From JAJPXC01 sp964520525 (GTDB lineage Bacteria > Bacteroidota > Bacteroidia > Bacteroidales > Muribaculaceae): a stretch of 64,000 nt of DNA. Each line of letters opens with the position of its first letter. Position 1 is the first letter of the stretch. The stretch is taken from positions 62,001 through 126,000 of the forward strand of contig CAZFNR010000003.1 of assembly GCA_964520525.1 (NCBI GenBank), in the 5' to 3' direction. Below, one piece after another: positions 16,958-24,390 of the stretch. The notes below the pieces were generated by a model. That model searched no databases and was not told the DNA's origin. It saw only the letters and a program-made list of their open reading frames with translations. A program made the position numbers and the translations under genes.

Positions 16958-17393
16958 ACACTCCGTTTCATCGTTGAGCGAGTGCAAAGTCATCGACTTC
17001 CCTCGTCACCGTCATCAGCGCGGCTCATTGACGGCTGTGCAAAATGATGATACACTGCCGTTTGCAATCAGACGCGTGTTTTACATCTACGACGTGCCTG
17101 TCGGTTCCGAACGCGGCGGACACTCCCATTTCGAGATGGAAGAGCTGATTGTCGCGGCGGCTGGCGGCTTCACGGTTACGCTCTTTGATGGCCGCGATAC
17201 CCGCCGCATCTCACTCAACCGCCCGTGTGAGGCTCTTTATGTCCCCGCCGGTATTTGGCGAGTAATCGATGATTTCTCGTCAGGTTCCATTTGCCTTGCG
17301 CTCGCATCAACCGACTATGACCCGGATGATTATGTCTATGACTATGACCGATACCTTAGTCTGACGGCTTCAAAACGTGAAAACAATGACTGA
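16944..17393 (+). CDS. fdtA: FdtA-like dTDP-hexose 3,4-ketoisomerase, second copy
   Basis: A 149-residue cupin closely related in layout to the preceding gene. It retains the complete active-site loop SERGGHSHFEMEE with both histidines, and ends YDPDDYVYDYDRYL as in the family. It is the better candidate for the ketoisomerase that supplies the 3-keto sugar to the aminotransferase. The ATG at 16944 puts the start inside the 3' end of the first cupin. The stop overlaps the aminotransferase start (ATGACTGA). Confidence 0.88.
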   Translation: MKPDRHSVSSLSECKVIDFPRHRHQRGSLTAVQNDDTLPFAIRRVFYIYDVPVGSERGGHSHFEMEELIVAAAGGFTVTLFDGRDTRRISLNRPCEALYVPAGIWRVIDDFSSGSICLALASTDYDPDDYVYDYDRYLSLTASKRENND

Positions 17394-18528
17394 AATCAGA
17401 TACCCTTTTCTCGACCTCGCAACGGTCAACGCTCCCTATCTTAGCGAGATTAAAGCGGCATTGGAGCGCGTGGCGGATAGCGGACGCTATGTCGGTGGCG
17501 ATGAGGTGACGCGGTTTGAGAATAATCTCAAGAATTTGACCGGCGCCTCCTGCGCCATCGGGGTAAGCAACGGGCTCGATGCGCTGAGAATGATACTTAG
17601 AGGCTACATGGAGCTTGGACGGTTACATCCCGGCGATGGAGTCATCGTGCCGTCAAACACTTATATCGCTTCAGTGCTTGCTATAACAGATTGCGGGCTG
17701 TCACCGGTTTTTGTCGACCCGTCGATTGACAGTCTCAACCTCACTGCCGATGGCGTGGCGCGGGCGTTGGCTGAAAACAACGCAAAAGCTCTCATGACTG
17801 TGCATCTCTATGGCCGTGTGGCTTGGGATGCCGACTTGAAGCAGCTTGCCGTTGATAACGGGCTTATCGTGATTGAGGACAACGCTCAGGCGATAGGAGC
17901 TGTCGCCCCGGTTGAGGGGATGAAGGGCGGTTCCCGCGTGACAGGCGCTCTCGGCCATGCGGCTGCGTTCAGTTTCTATCCCACAAAAAACATCGGCGCT
18001 CTTGGCGATGCCGGTGCCGTGACAACATCCGATTCAGAGCTTGCCGCCGCGGTGAGAGCCTTGGCCAACTATGGCTCCGACACGCGTTACCATAACATAT
18101 ACAGGGGCTGGAACTGTCGGCTCGACCCTGTGCAAGCAGCCGTCTTGAATGTCAAATTGCCTCATCTGTCTATCGAAAACGGTTACCGCCGCGGAATCGC
18201 TGCGACTTATGACGGCGAAATCGCCAATCCGTTGGTAATCAAGCCGGCTTTTGTCGATAGTGACATTATGGTGTGGCATCAGTATGTGGTGATGACTTCC
18301 CGGCGCGATGAGCTTCAACGCTATCTCCGTGCCAATGGGGTGGCCACCGACATTCATTACCCGACCCCGATACACCGTCAGCCGTGCTATGAGGCATATA
18401 GCGGATTGCCGCTGCCCATAGCTGATAAAATAAGCAGGGAGGCGCTGTCGCTTCCGGTATCGCGATGCACCTCTATTGACGATGCCCGCGCTATAGCTCA
18501 TATTGTCAACGAATTTCATCGCCCGTGA
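17386..18528 (+). CDS. fdtB: FdtB-like dTDP-3-keto-6-deoxyhexose 3-aminotransferase
   Basis: A 380-residue PLP-dependent DegT/DnrJ/EryC1/StrS sugar aminotransferase. The Schiff-base lysine is K201 in FYPTKNIGALGDAG, and the PLP-binding NYGSDTRYHN and GWNCRLDPVQAA segments are present. With RmlA, RmlB and FdtA it completes the route to dTDP-3-amino-3,6-dideoxyhexose (dTDP-Fuc3N or the gluco epimer). An N-acetyltransferase such as FdtC is not found in the operon. The ATG at 17386 overlaps the cupin stop by 8 bases; a GTG at 17377 is in frame. It overlaps the next gene by GTGA. Confidence 0.92.
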   Translation: MTEIRYPFLDLATVNAPYLSEIKAALERVADSGRYVGGDEVTRFENNLKNLTGASCAIGVSNGLDALRMILRGYMELGRLHPGDGVIVPSNTYIASVLAITDCGLSPVFVDPSIDSLNLTADGVARALAENNAKALMTVHLYGRVAWDADLKQLAVDNGLIVIEDNAQAIGAVAPVEGMKGGSRVTGALGHAAAFSFYPTKNIGALGDAGAVTTSDSELAAAVRALANYGSDTRYHNIYRGWNCRLDPVQAAVLNVKLPHLSIENGYRRGIAATYDGEIANPLVIKPAFVDSDIMVWHQYVVMTSRRDELQRYLRANGVATDIHYPTPIHRQPCYEAYSGLPLPIADKISREALSLPVSRCTSIDDARAIAHIVNEFHRP

Positions 18529-20372
18529 AAAAGTCGCTTTTGAAATTCCTGTTATGCTATTTCGCGTTTTTGCTGATTTTCATCGTGCAAAAACCGTTAT
18601 TTATGCTGTTTAACGGTGAAGTGTATGGCGAGTATGCGTTGAACGCTTACATTCAAACTATGCTTCATGGTTGGCCTCTCGACGCTTCGCTGGCCGGGTA
18701 TCTCACGGCGTTGCCCGCACTGGTGCTGGTGGCTGCCCAATGGTCGTGTGGACGTTGGTTTGATTGGTTTCAAAAAATATACTTCGGTGTGGTTTCTGTG
18801 CTGCTTTCGGCGATTTTTGTAATCGACACGGTGCTTTATAGCTTTTGGGGCTCCAAACTCGATACCACTCCGTTTTTTTATTTCATGACCTCTCCCGGCG
18901 CGGCTTTTGCAAGCGTTTCGGTCGGTTATGTGGCTGTTGGAATGGTAGCGATGTTGGCGCTTGCTCTCGGCTACTACGCTATGTTGAGATTTTTCGTCGT
19001 CAATGTCTCGCTGACTGTGGCTAAACGCTTGTCTCACCGATGTCTGCGCTCGGTTGCGATGCTTGTTGCAGCGGCTCTGTTGTTTATCCCAATTCGCGGC
19101 GGGTTCACCGTGGCGACGATGAACCTCAGTGCGGCTTATTTCAGCTCTGACCAGCGTCTGAACCACGCCGCGGTCAACCCGGCGTTTAGCTTGATGTACT
19201 CGGCTACGCACCAAAGCGATTTCAGCCGACAGTTCCGCTATTTTGACGATGATGAGGCCGCAGGGCGTTTCTCGCGGTTGATGGCTGCCGATTCGGCGTC
19301 AACCGATACGGTCGCGCCGTTGCTGACGATGCAACGCCCCGATATATACATGATTATACTTGAAAGCTTTTCGGCTCATTTGATGCCTTCGATGGGGGGA
19401 GAGGAGATAGCGGTCGGTCTTGACAGCATAGCTCGCAGCGGTTTGTTGTGGACTAATTTCTATGCCTCGAGTTATCGCACTGATAGGGCCATACCTGCCA
19501 TTCTTAGCGGTTATCCCGGGCAACCGTCGACGAGCATAATGAAGTATGTCAAAAAGGCCGAGTCGCTCCCTTCCATACCCCGTGCCCTTAACGCTGAGGG
19601 CTATGACTGTGCCTATTATTATGGCGGCGATGCCAACTTCACCAACATGAAAGCTTATTTGGTTTCGGCCGGTTTCGAGACAATCATTGAGGATAAGGAT
19701 TTCCCGCTTGGAGACCGTATGTCGAAGTGGGGGGTTGTCGACCACAAGGTGCTCGACCGTGCGGCTGACTGTAACACCGATACATGGGATGAAAGTCAAC
19801 CGCCGCGTTTGGTGGTGGTGCAGACTTCAAGCAGCCATGAGCCATTTGATGTCCCATATAATAACCCGTCGCTGGCCGAGCCTGCGGCAAATGCGTTTGC
19901 CTATACCGACAGTTGCCTGACGGCGTTTGTCAACAAACTCAGACGTTCGCCGCGTTGGGAGCGTTCGCTCCTCGTGCTTCTGCCCGACCATTATGGCGCT
20001 TATCCCAAAAATCTTGATTCGATGCTCGACCGCCATCACATTCCGCTTGTCATGACCGGAGGTGCGTTGGCTCGCAAAGGCGTGATTTCCATACCTGCGT
20101 CTCAGGTCGACCTCGCGGCTACGCTATTGGCTCAGCTGGGAGTGGACCACTCTGATTTCAAATTTAGCAAAGATATATTCGCTCCGGGAACCAAACGGTT
20201 TGCCGTGTTCACCGAACCGTCGTTGATAGGGTGGGTGACTCCTGCCGATACGCTTGTCTATGGTTTGGCCGATGACAGGGTGATAAAAGGCACCGGCCCC
20301 TCTGTTAATGCCGCTATCGGCGATGCGAAGGTGTTTTTGCAAACTCTTTATGACGACCTTGACCGCCGTTGA
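18525..20372 (+). CDS. LTA synthase-like membrane sulfatase-fold transferase
   Basis: A 615-residue protein with five membrane segments in the first 205 residues and a periplasmic alkaline-phosphatase/sulfatase-fold domain from about residue 265. Sequence runs MQRPDIYMIILESFSAHLMP (first metal-binding region), SSYRTDRAIPAILSGYP with the likely nucleophile T319, and LLVLLPDHYG near the end. Family members transfer glycerol-phosphate or phosphoethanolamine from phospholipid to a surface glycan. A GTG start (GTGA overlap with fdtB) is used. Its place in a sugar-nucleotide operon suggests a phospho-substituent on the same polymer (inference). Confidence 0.82.
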   Translation: MKKSLLKFLLCYFAFLLIFIVQKPLFMLFNGEVYGEYALNAYIQTMLHGWPLDASLAGYLTALPALVLVAAQWSCGRWFDWFQKIYFGVVSVLLSAIFVIDTVLYSFWGSKLDTTPFFYFMTSPGAAFASVSVGYVAVGMVAMLALALGYYAMLRFFVVNVSLTVAKRLSHRCLRSVAMLVAAALLFIPIRGGFTVATMNLSAAYFSSDQRLNHAAVNPAFSLMYSATHQSDFSRQFRYFDDDEAAGRFSRLMAADSASTDTVAPLLTMQRPDIYMIILESFSAHLMPSMGGEEIAVGLDSIARSGLLWTNFYASSYRTDRAIPAILSGYPGQPSTSIMKYVKKAESLPSIPRALNAEGYDCAYYYGGDANFTNMKAYLVSAGFETIIEDKDFPLGDRMSKWGVVDHKVLDRAADCNTDTWDESQPPRLVVVQTSSSHEPFDVPYNNPSLAEPAANAFAYTDSCLTAFVNKLRRSPRWERSLLVLLPDHYGAYPKNLDSMLDRHHIPLVMTGGALARKGVISIPASQVDLAATLLAQLGVDHSDFKFSKDIFAPGTKRFAVFTEPSLIGWVTPADTLVYGLADDRVIKGTGPSVNAAIGDAKVFLQTLYDDLDRR

Positions 20373-20403
20373 TTGTAAACGCATTATCCAAACTGAAGAT
20401 GCC

Positions 20404-21123
20404 ATGGACTCGATACTTAACGCTCTGATAGATGTTGACACGACTGTGTTCCTGTTTTTTAACGGGATGCACGCTATGTTTTGGGACTATTTCATGCCGA
20501 TGTATTCGGGCCGTTTCATCTGGGTGCCGATGTATGCCGCCGTGTTGTTTCTGCTCTACCGCTCGTTTGGCTGGCGCACGGCTACCATCTATCTCCTTGC
20601 CATAGCCCTGACGATTACCATAGCCGACCAAGCGTGTGCGAGTTGGATTAGGCCTTACGTCGCGCGTTTACGGCCGTCAAATCTCGATAATCCGCTGTCG
20701 TTGTTGACTCAGATCGTCGATGGCTATCGCGGTGGCTCATACGGCTTTCCGTCGTGTCATGCGGCCAATTCAATGGCTTTCGCCTCGTTTGTGGCCATGA
20801 TGGTGAAGCGGTGGAGGTTCACTCTGTTTATCATGTTGTGGGCTTTTATTAATTGCTATACAAGGGTCTATCTCGGAGTGCACTATCCGGGCGACCTCCT
20901 TGTCGGGGCCGTGATTGGGTCGGCTGTCGGTTGTCTGATGTTTCTGTTAGCGCAGTTTGCCGCCTCACTGATTGACTCGACTGCGCCCCGTTGGCATAGG
21001 TGGGGCGCCACTATCGCCGGGTGCCGCTTGTCATTCTGCGATACGGCCATCGTAGTCGCGGTCGGGCTGTTGACCGTGGGGTATATCGCGGTTGTCGCGG
21101 CTTTACGCTGCTTATCAGCTTAA
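20404..21123 (+). CDS. PAP2 family phosphatase
   Basis: A 239-residue membrane phosphatase. The three PAP2 motifs are visible: the basic RPYVARLRPS, PSCHAANSMAF (PSGH variant with Cys) and RVYLGVHYPGDLLVGA. The enzymes dephosphorylate undecaprenyl diphosphate or phospholipid-derived products. It follows the LTA-synthase-like gene by 31 bases, and removing or recycling the lipid by-product of that transferase is a plausible role. ATG at 20404 is chosen because it begins directly before the first amphipathic segment; upstream in-frame ATG codons overlap the previous gene. It converges on the TPR gene six bases away. Confidence 0.88.
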   Translation: MDSILNALIDVDTTVFLFFNGMHAMFWDYFMPMYSGRFIWVPMYAAVLFLLYRSFGWRTATIYLLAIALTITIADQACASWIRPYVARLRPSNLDNPLSLLTQIVDGYRGGSYGFPSCHAANSMAFASFVAMMVKRWRFTLFIMLWAFINCYTRVYLGVHYPGDLLVGAVIGSAVGCLMFLLAQFAASLIDSTAPRWHRWGATIAGCRLSFCDTAIVVAVGLLTVGYIAVVAALRCLSA

Positions 21124-21129
21124 ATAGTA

Positions 21130-21393
21130 CTAAGGGTTTAACAGGTCAGGATTGAAGAAGTCAAATATGGCTTTTCCCTGTTCGATGGCGACGGCCGCCG
21201 GGCTGTCGGGATTGAGAGAAAGAGCTTCGTTGTAAGCGTCCATCGCTTCGCTGCGCCTGCCGAGTCTCCACAATAATTTGCCCAACGTGAAATAAGTGCA
21301 GTCGTCGGCGTTTCCGGTGTTGATGAGATGATTGAGTTGAGCCACAGCTTCCTCAATCTTGCCGTTTGAAATCAGTTCTTCTAAATTTTGCAT
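21130..21393 (-). CDS. Small TPR-repeat protein
   Basis: An 87-residue protein made of about two tetratricopeptide repeats (GNADDCTYFTLGKLLWRLGR and SEAMDAYNEALSLNPDSPAA) without a signal sequence. It is probably a cytosolic protein-binding adaptor. The gene stands alone on the minus strand and its 3' end nearly touches the PAP2 gene. Partners are unknown. Confidence 0.82.
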   Translation of the reverse strand: MQNLEELISNGKIEEAVAQLNHLINTGNADDCTYFTLGKLLWRLGRRSEAMDAYNEALSLNPDSPAAVAIEQGKAIFDFFNPDLLNP

Positions 21394-21421
21394 TCCCGTC
21401 TACTTTTTCTTATTTCCACCC

Positions 21422-21429
21422 CAAAGATA
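21422..21429 (-). promoter_or_regulatory. -7 box of the TPR gene
   Basis: Minus-strand TATCTTTG, 29 bases before the start codon. The -33 element is not clear. Confidence 0.55.
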
Positions 21430-21655
21430 CTACTAATCCGTCAAAGAGACTGCGAAACCTGGGGGTGAAATAATGGTGTCCGTTAGTGATTGCAGGTTGA
21501 CCCTGCCATTCACGATAAAATAACTATGCTTTTTATGTTTGTCGGCAGAGCAGACCCTAATCTCAAATTAAATAAATACTTTTGTATGAAATAGCGTTCC
21601 AAGTGTGTCAAATGACGCTTGGCGATATCCATGTAAAGTAGGGGGAAACAGATAA

Positions 21656-21856
21656 AAAGTAGGGGAGAAAATCGTCGCGTTGCTCGCCGAGAATGGCAAA
21701 TTGAGTGCTACCGCGCTCGCCGATAAGATTGGCATTTCAGCTAAAGCTGTCGAAAAACACTTCGCCAACCTTAAAGCCGCCGGCATTCTCGAACGCATCG
21801 GCCCGGCCGGGGGTGGATACTGGAGGGTGGTATCACAAAAAAGGTAAAAATAGGTA
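21656..21856 (+). pseudogene. C-terminal fragment of an AlbA_2/ATP-binding (RecG-like) protein
   Basis: An open frame without start codon encodes KVGEKIVALLAENGKLSATA, then a winged-helix segment (ADKIGISAKAVEKHFANLKA) and GPAGGGYWRV at the end. This pattern (VGE-type linker repeats, wHTH, GGYW) is typical of the C terminus of Bacteroidales ATP-binding proteins with an N-terminal AlbA_2 domain. A stop (TAA, 21653-21655) precedes it, and a second copy of the GTAGGGG linker sequence lies just upstream (21638), so it is a gene remnant. The rest of the gene is absent. Confidence 0.7.
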
Positions 21857-21891
21857 ATATCACGGCATTTTTAAAGAAAGCATCCAAACGC

Positions 21892-21922
21892 TTTGCTCTA
21901 TCAAGAAGTTTGGCTACTTTTG
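21892..21922 (+). promoter_or_regulatory. Promoter of the histidine phosphatase gene
   Basis: TTTG at 21892-21895 and TACTTTTG at 21915-21922 are 19 bases apart, an exact Bacteroidota consensus promoter. Confidence 0.8.
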
Positions 21923-21930
21923 TAGCTTAA

Positions 21931-21950
21931 CGGGATAATTGATTATCCCG
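21931..21950. promoter_or_regulatory. Palindrome in the 5' leader of the histidine phosphatase gene
   Basis: CGGGATAA-TTGA-TTATCCCG is a perfect dyad that starts 8 bases after the -7 box. It could be an operator at the transcription start or a 5'-terminal RNA hairpin. No regulator can be assigned. Confidence 0.5.
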
Positions 21951-21954
21951 CGCA

Positions 21955-23238
21955 ATGATAATAAAACATTATAAAAATATGCGTCGATTATTAATTTCGA
22001 TTTTGTGCCAGTTTTCGCTGTTGACGCTTGTCGCGGCTGACCCTACGGCGACCAACTATCCGGCGGCCGATTGCCAAGGCAGTCTAAAGCCCTATCCCGT
22101 GCCTGAGAAGTCGTTTGTATATCCCGATTCGTTAACTCCGGTCTATATAAGCCATGTGGGCCGTCACGGGTCGCGCTATCCAGCTGGCCCCGCGCATTCG
22201 GTGGCTTTGCAGCGGGCGTTGCAGCGCGCTGACTCGGCAAAGACCATCACGCCGCTCGGCCGGAAATTGCTGGCGTTGACCGACTATGTAATAAGCGCGA
22301 GCCATAACCGTTGGGGTGCGCTCGACTCGCTCGGTATGGCCGAGCAGCGCGGCATCGCTTCGCGAATGTTTATGAATTTCCCGGAACCGTTCCGCTCGGG
22401 GTCGGTCTATGCGGTGTCGTCATACTCGCCGCGCTGCATGATGAGTATGTTCTCGTTCACGCATCAACTCGACCGTCTGAACAACTCCATAGAGGTGATT
22501 ACGTCGACAGGGCGGCAAAACTCGAAACTGATGCGCCCGTTTGATGTCAGCGACGACTATAAGGAATTTCGCACGGTCAATGGCTGGAAGGTGGTCTATG
22601 ACGATTATGTGGCGCAAACCGTGCCTGTGACGGCCATAGAGCGCGTGCTCGGTAAAGACTATCCCTACGGTGACGCTGATCCTAAGGAGCTTGCTTTGAT
22701 GGAATACTATGTGCTGGCAGGAATGAGTGCGATGGGGGTTGAAATCAACGCTCTCGATTATTTTACATCGGCTGAGTATAATGCTCTGTGGTCAACATTT
22801 AACCTGCGTCAGTATCTGCAGCGTGTGGCTTCCACGGTTTCGTCGGTTCCCGCCGACATCGCCTCCGACCTCGTCCTTGATATCGTTGCCCGCACCGACG
22901 GGTTTATCTCAGGAAGTAATCCGGCGACAGTCGATTTGCGTTTCGGCCATGCCGAGACCTTGATGCCGTTGCTTTCGTTGCTCAGACTGCCGGGTTGCTA
23001 CTATCTGACCAACTATTTCGACACCGTGGCGATGAATTGGCGCGATTTCTATGTAGTTCCTATGGCTGCCAATTTGCAGATGATTCTTTTCAAGAACGCC
23101 AAGGGTGACTACTACGTGATGTTCAGCCTCAATGAGCATCCTGTTACGCTTATCCCCAACGACGCTCGCACCGTGATTCCGTGGGGAGAGGCGCGCGATT
23201 ATATGACACGATGTGTCCCAATATATTATCAGCCATAA
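21955..23238 (+). CDS. Histidine acid phosphatase family protein
   Basis: A 427-residue exported phosphatase of the histidine acid (phytase-like) branch. The catalytic motif is HVGRHGSRYPAG and the proton-donor motif is the HAE of RFGHAETLMPLLS. A signal sequence (RRLLISILCQFSLLTLVAA) places it in the periplasm or outer membrane. Two ATGs are possible: 21955, giving eight more residues, and 21979, which gives a more conventional signal peptide. Phytate or phosphomonoesters are family substrates; specificity is not shown by the sequence. It is monocistronic with a terminator shared by no other gene. Confidence 0.88.
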   Translation: MIIKHYKNMRRLLISILCQFSLLTLVAADPTATNYPAADCQGSLKPYPVPEKSFVYPDSLTPVYISHVGRHGSRYPAGPAHSVALQRALQRADSAKTITPLGRKLLALTDYVISASHNRWGALDSLGMAEQRGIASRMFMNFPEPFRSGSVYAVSSYSPRCMMSMFSFTHQLDRLNNSIEVITSTGRQNSKLMRPFDVSDDYKEFRTVNGWKVVYDDYVAQTVPVTAIERVLGKDYPYGDADPKELALMEYYVLAGMSAMGVEINALDYFTSAEYNALWSTFNLRQYLQRVASTVSSVPADIASDLVLDIVARTDGFISGSNPATVDLRFGHAETLMPLLSLLRLPGCYYLTNYFDTVAMNWRDFYVVPMAANLQMILFKNAKGDYYVMFSLNEHPVTLIPNDARTVIPWGEARDYMTRCVPIYYQP

Positions 23239-23286
23239 CGCTGGTAACGCTATGGCTGACAATTGAAGGAGTTCCTATATCTTATA

Positions 23287-23317
23287 ACGGCCGGGTTTGT
23301 CGCCCGGTCGTTTTTTT
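23287..23317 (+). terminator. Terminator of the histidine phosphatase gene
   Basis: A 9-bp stem with one G-U pair (23287-23295 with 23303-23311, loop TTTGTCG) is followed by a run of T residues to 23317. Confidence 0.85.
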
Positions 23318-23320
23318 AGC

Positions 23321-24133
23321 TTATTTCAACTGTGACTCGGGAGCGAGGTTGTCGCGTTCGATGTCTTTGAAATAACGGTAGGTGTCGACTTTGAGCTCGC
23401 CGCAAGCAGCTTCGTCGGCAACGATTACAGCGTGCTGGTGGAGCTGAAGGGCCGAGATAGTCCACATTTGGCTTACCGCGCCTTCAACGCCGTGACGCAA
23501 AGCGCGGGCTTTGTTGTGGCCGTTGACGAGGAGCAGGATGCTCTTAGCGTCCATAACGGTGCCTACGCCGACGGTGAGGGCGGTCTTGGGCACGAGGTTA
23601 ACGTCGCCGTCGAAGAAGCGCGAGTTAGCGACGATGGTGTCGGTGGTCAATGTCTTGACGCGTGTGCGTGAAGTCAAAGATGAGCCGGGTTCGTTGAACG
23701 CGATGTGGCCGTCGGGGCCAACGCCGCCCATGAAGAGGTCAACGCCGCCGTAGCTTTTGATTTTGGCTTCGAAACGAGCGCACTCGGCAACTGGGTCGGG
23801 AGCGTTACCGTCGAGAATGTTGACGTTTTCGGCGGGGATGTCGATATGGTTGAAGAAGTTGGTCCACATAAAAGTGTGGTAGCTCTGCTCGTGGTCTTGG
23901 GGCAGTTCGCGGTATTCGTCCATATTGAAAGTCACAACGTTACGGAACGATACTTTGCCTTCTTTGTTGAGCTTGATGAGTTCGCGGTACATGCCCAGGG
24001 GCGAGCCGCCGGTGGGGCAACCGAGTACGAAGGGGTGTTCGGCGGTGGGCGCGGCGGCATTGATGCGCGCTGCAACGTAGTTAGCCGCCCATTTTGACAA
24101 ATCCTCGTAGTTGGGTTCGATAATCAGTCTCAT
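23321..24133 (-). CDS. nagB: Glucosamine-6-phosphate deaminase
   Basis: NagB converts glucosamine-6-phosphate to fructose-6-phosphate and ammonia in amino-sugar catabolism. The 270-residue protein keeps all catalytic residues at canonical positions: D72 (FNMDEYREL), D141 and H143 (GPDGHIAFNEPGS). The start matches family length. It has its own promoter and is divergent from a long NagB-like fusion gene, suggesting joint control of amino-sugar use through the shared 257-base intergenic region. Confidence 0.97.
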   Translation of the reverse strand: MRLIIEPNYEDLSKWAANYVAARINAAAPTAEHPFVLGCPTGGSPLGMYRELIKLNKEGKVSFRNVVTFNMDEYRELPQDHEQSYHTFMWTNFFNHIDIPAENVNILDGNAPDPVAECARFEAKIKSYGGVDLFMGGVGPDGHIAFNEPGSSLTSRTRVKTLTTDTIVANSRFFDGDVNLVPKTALTVGVGTVMDAKSILLLVNGHNKARALRHGVEGAVSQMWTISALQLHQHAVIVADEAACGELKVDTYRYFKDIERDNLAPESQLK

Positions 24134-24183
24134 AGAATGAAAATAGGGGTATAGTGGTTAATTGTAAATGGTTAATTTTTCGG

Positions 24184-24215
24184 CAAATTTAACGAAAACA
24201 CTCCATTTAAGCAAA
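24184..24215 (-). promoter_or_regulatory. Promoter of nagB
   Basis: On the minus strand TTTG (24212-24215) is followed after 20 bases by TAAATTTG (24184-24191), a full consensus promoter 50 bases before the nagB start. Confidence 0.78.
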
Positions 24216-24303
24216 CATAAGTACCTTGAAAGAATGATAGCGGGTTGTGCTGAAGGGTGATTTGGCACGGATGCGAGGTGCTGTGCTGCCCAACGGTCTA
24301 AAA

Positions 24304-24347
24304 ATATGTTATTAAAGCAAAATAAATATTTGAGACGTATAACATAT
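24304..24347. promoter_or_regulatory. Inverted repeat between divergent nag genes
   Basis: ATATGTTAT (24304-24312) and its exact reverse complement ATAACATAT (24339-24347) are separated by 26 bases and lie just upstream of the fusion gene's -7 box. They may be two half-sites of a regulator. Confidence 0.4.
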
Positions 24348-24361
24348 CAGAAAAATAATTG

Positions 24362-24369
24362 TAGATTTG
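24362..24369 (+). promoter_or_regulatory. -7 box of the NagB-like/LmbE fusion gene
   Basis: TAGATTTG lies 21 bases before the start codon. No TTTG is correctly spaced upstream, which may indicate activator dependence. Confidence 0.6.
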
Positions 24370-24390
24370 CAATATAGATCATAAAACACA

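Larger units (their letters stand above)
21394..21954. other. Intergenic region with gene remnant and promoter
   Basis: From left to right: a -7 box for the TPR gene, about 200 bases with nothing recognised, the C-terminal remnant of an ATP-binding protein gene (21656-21856), and the histidine phosphatase promoter with a palindrome. Confidence 0.7.
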
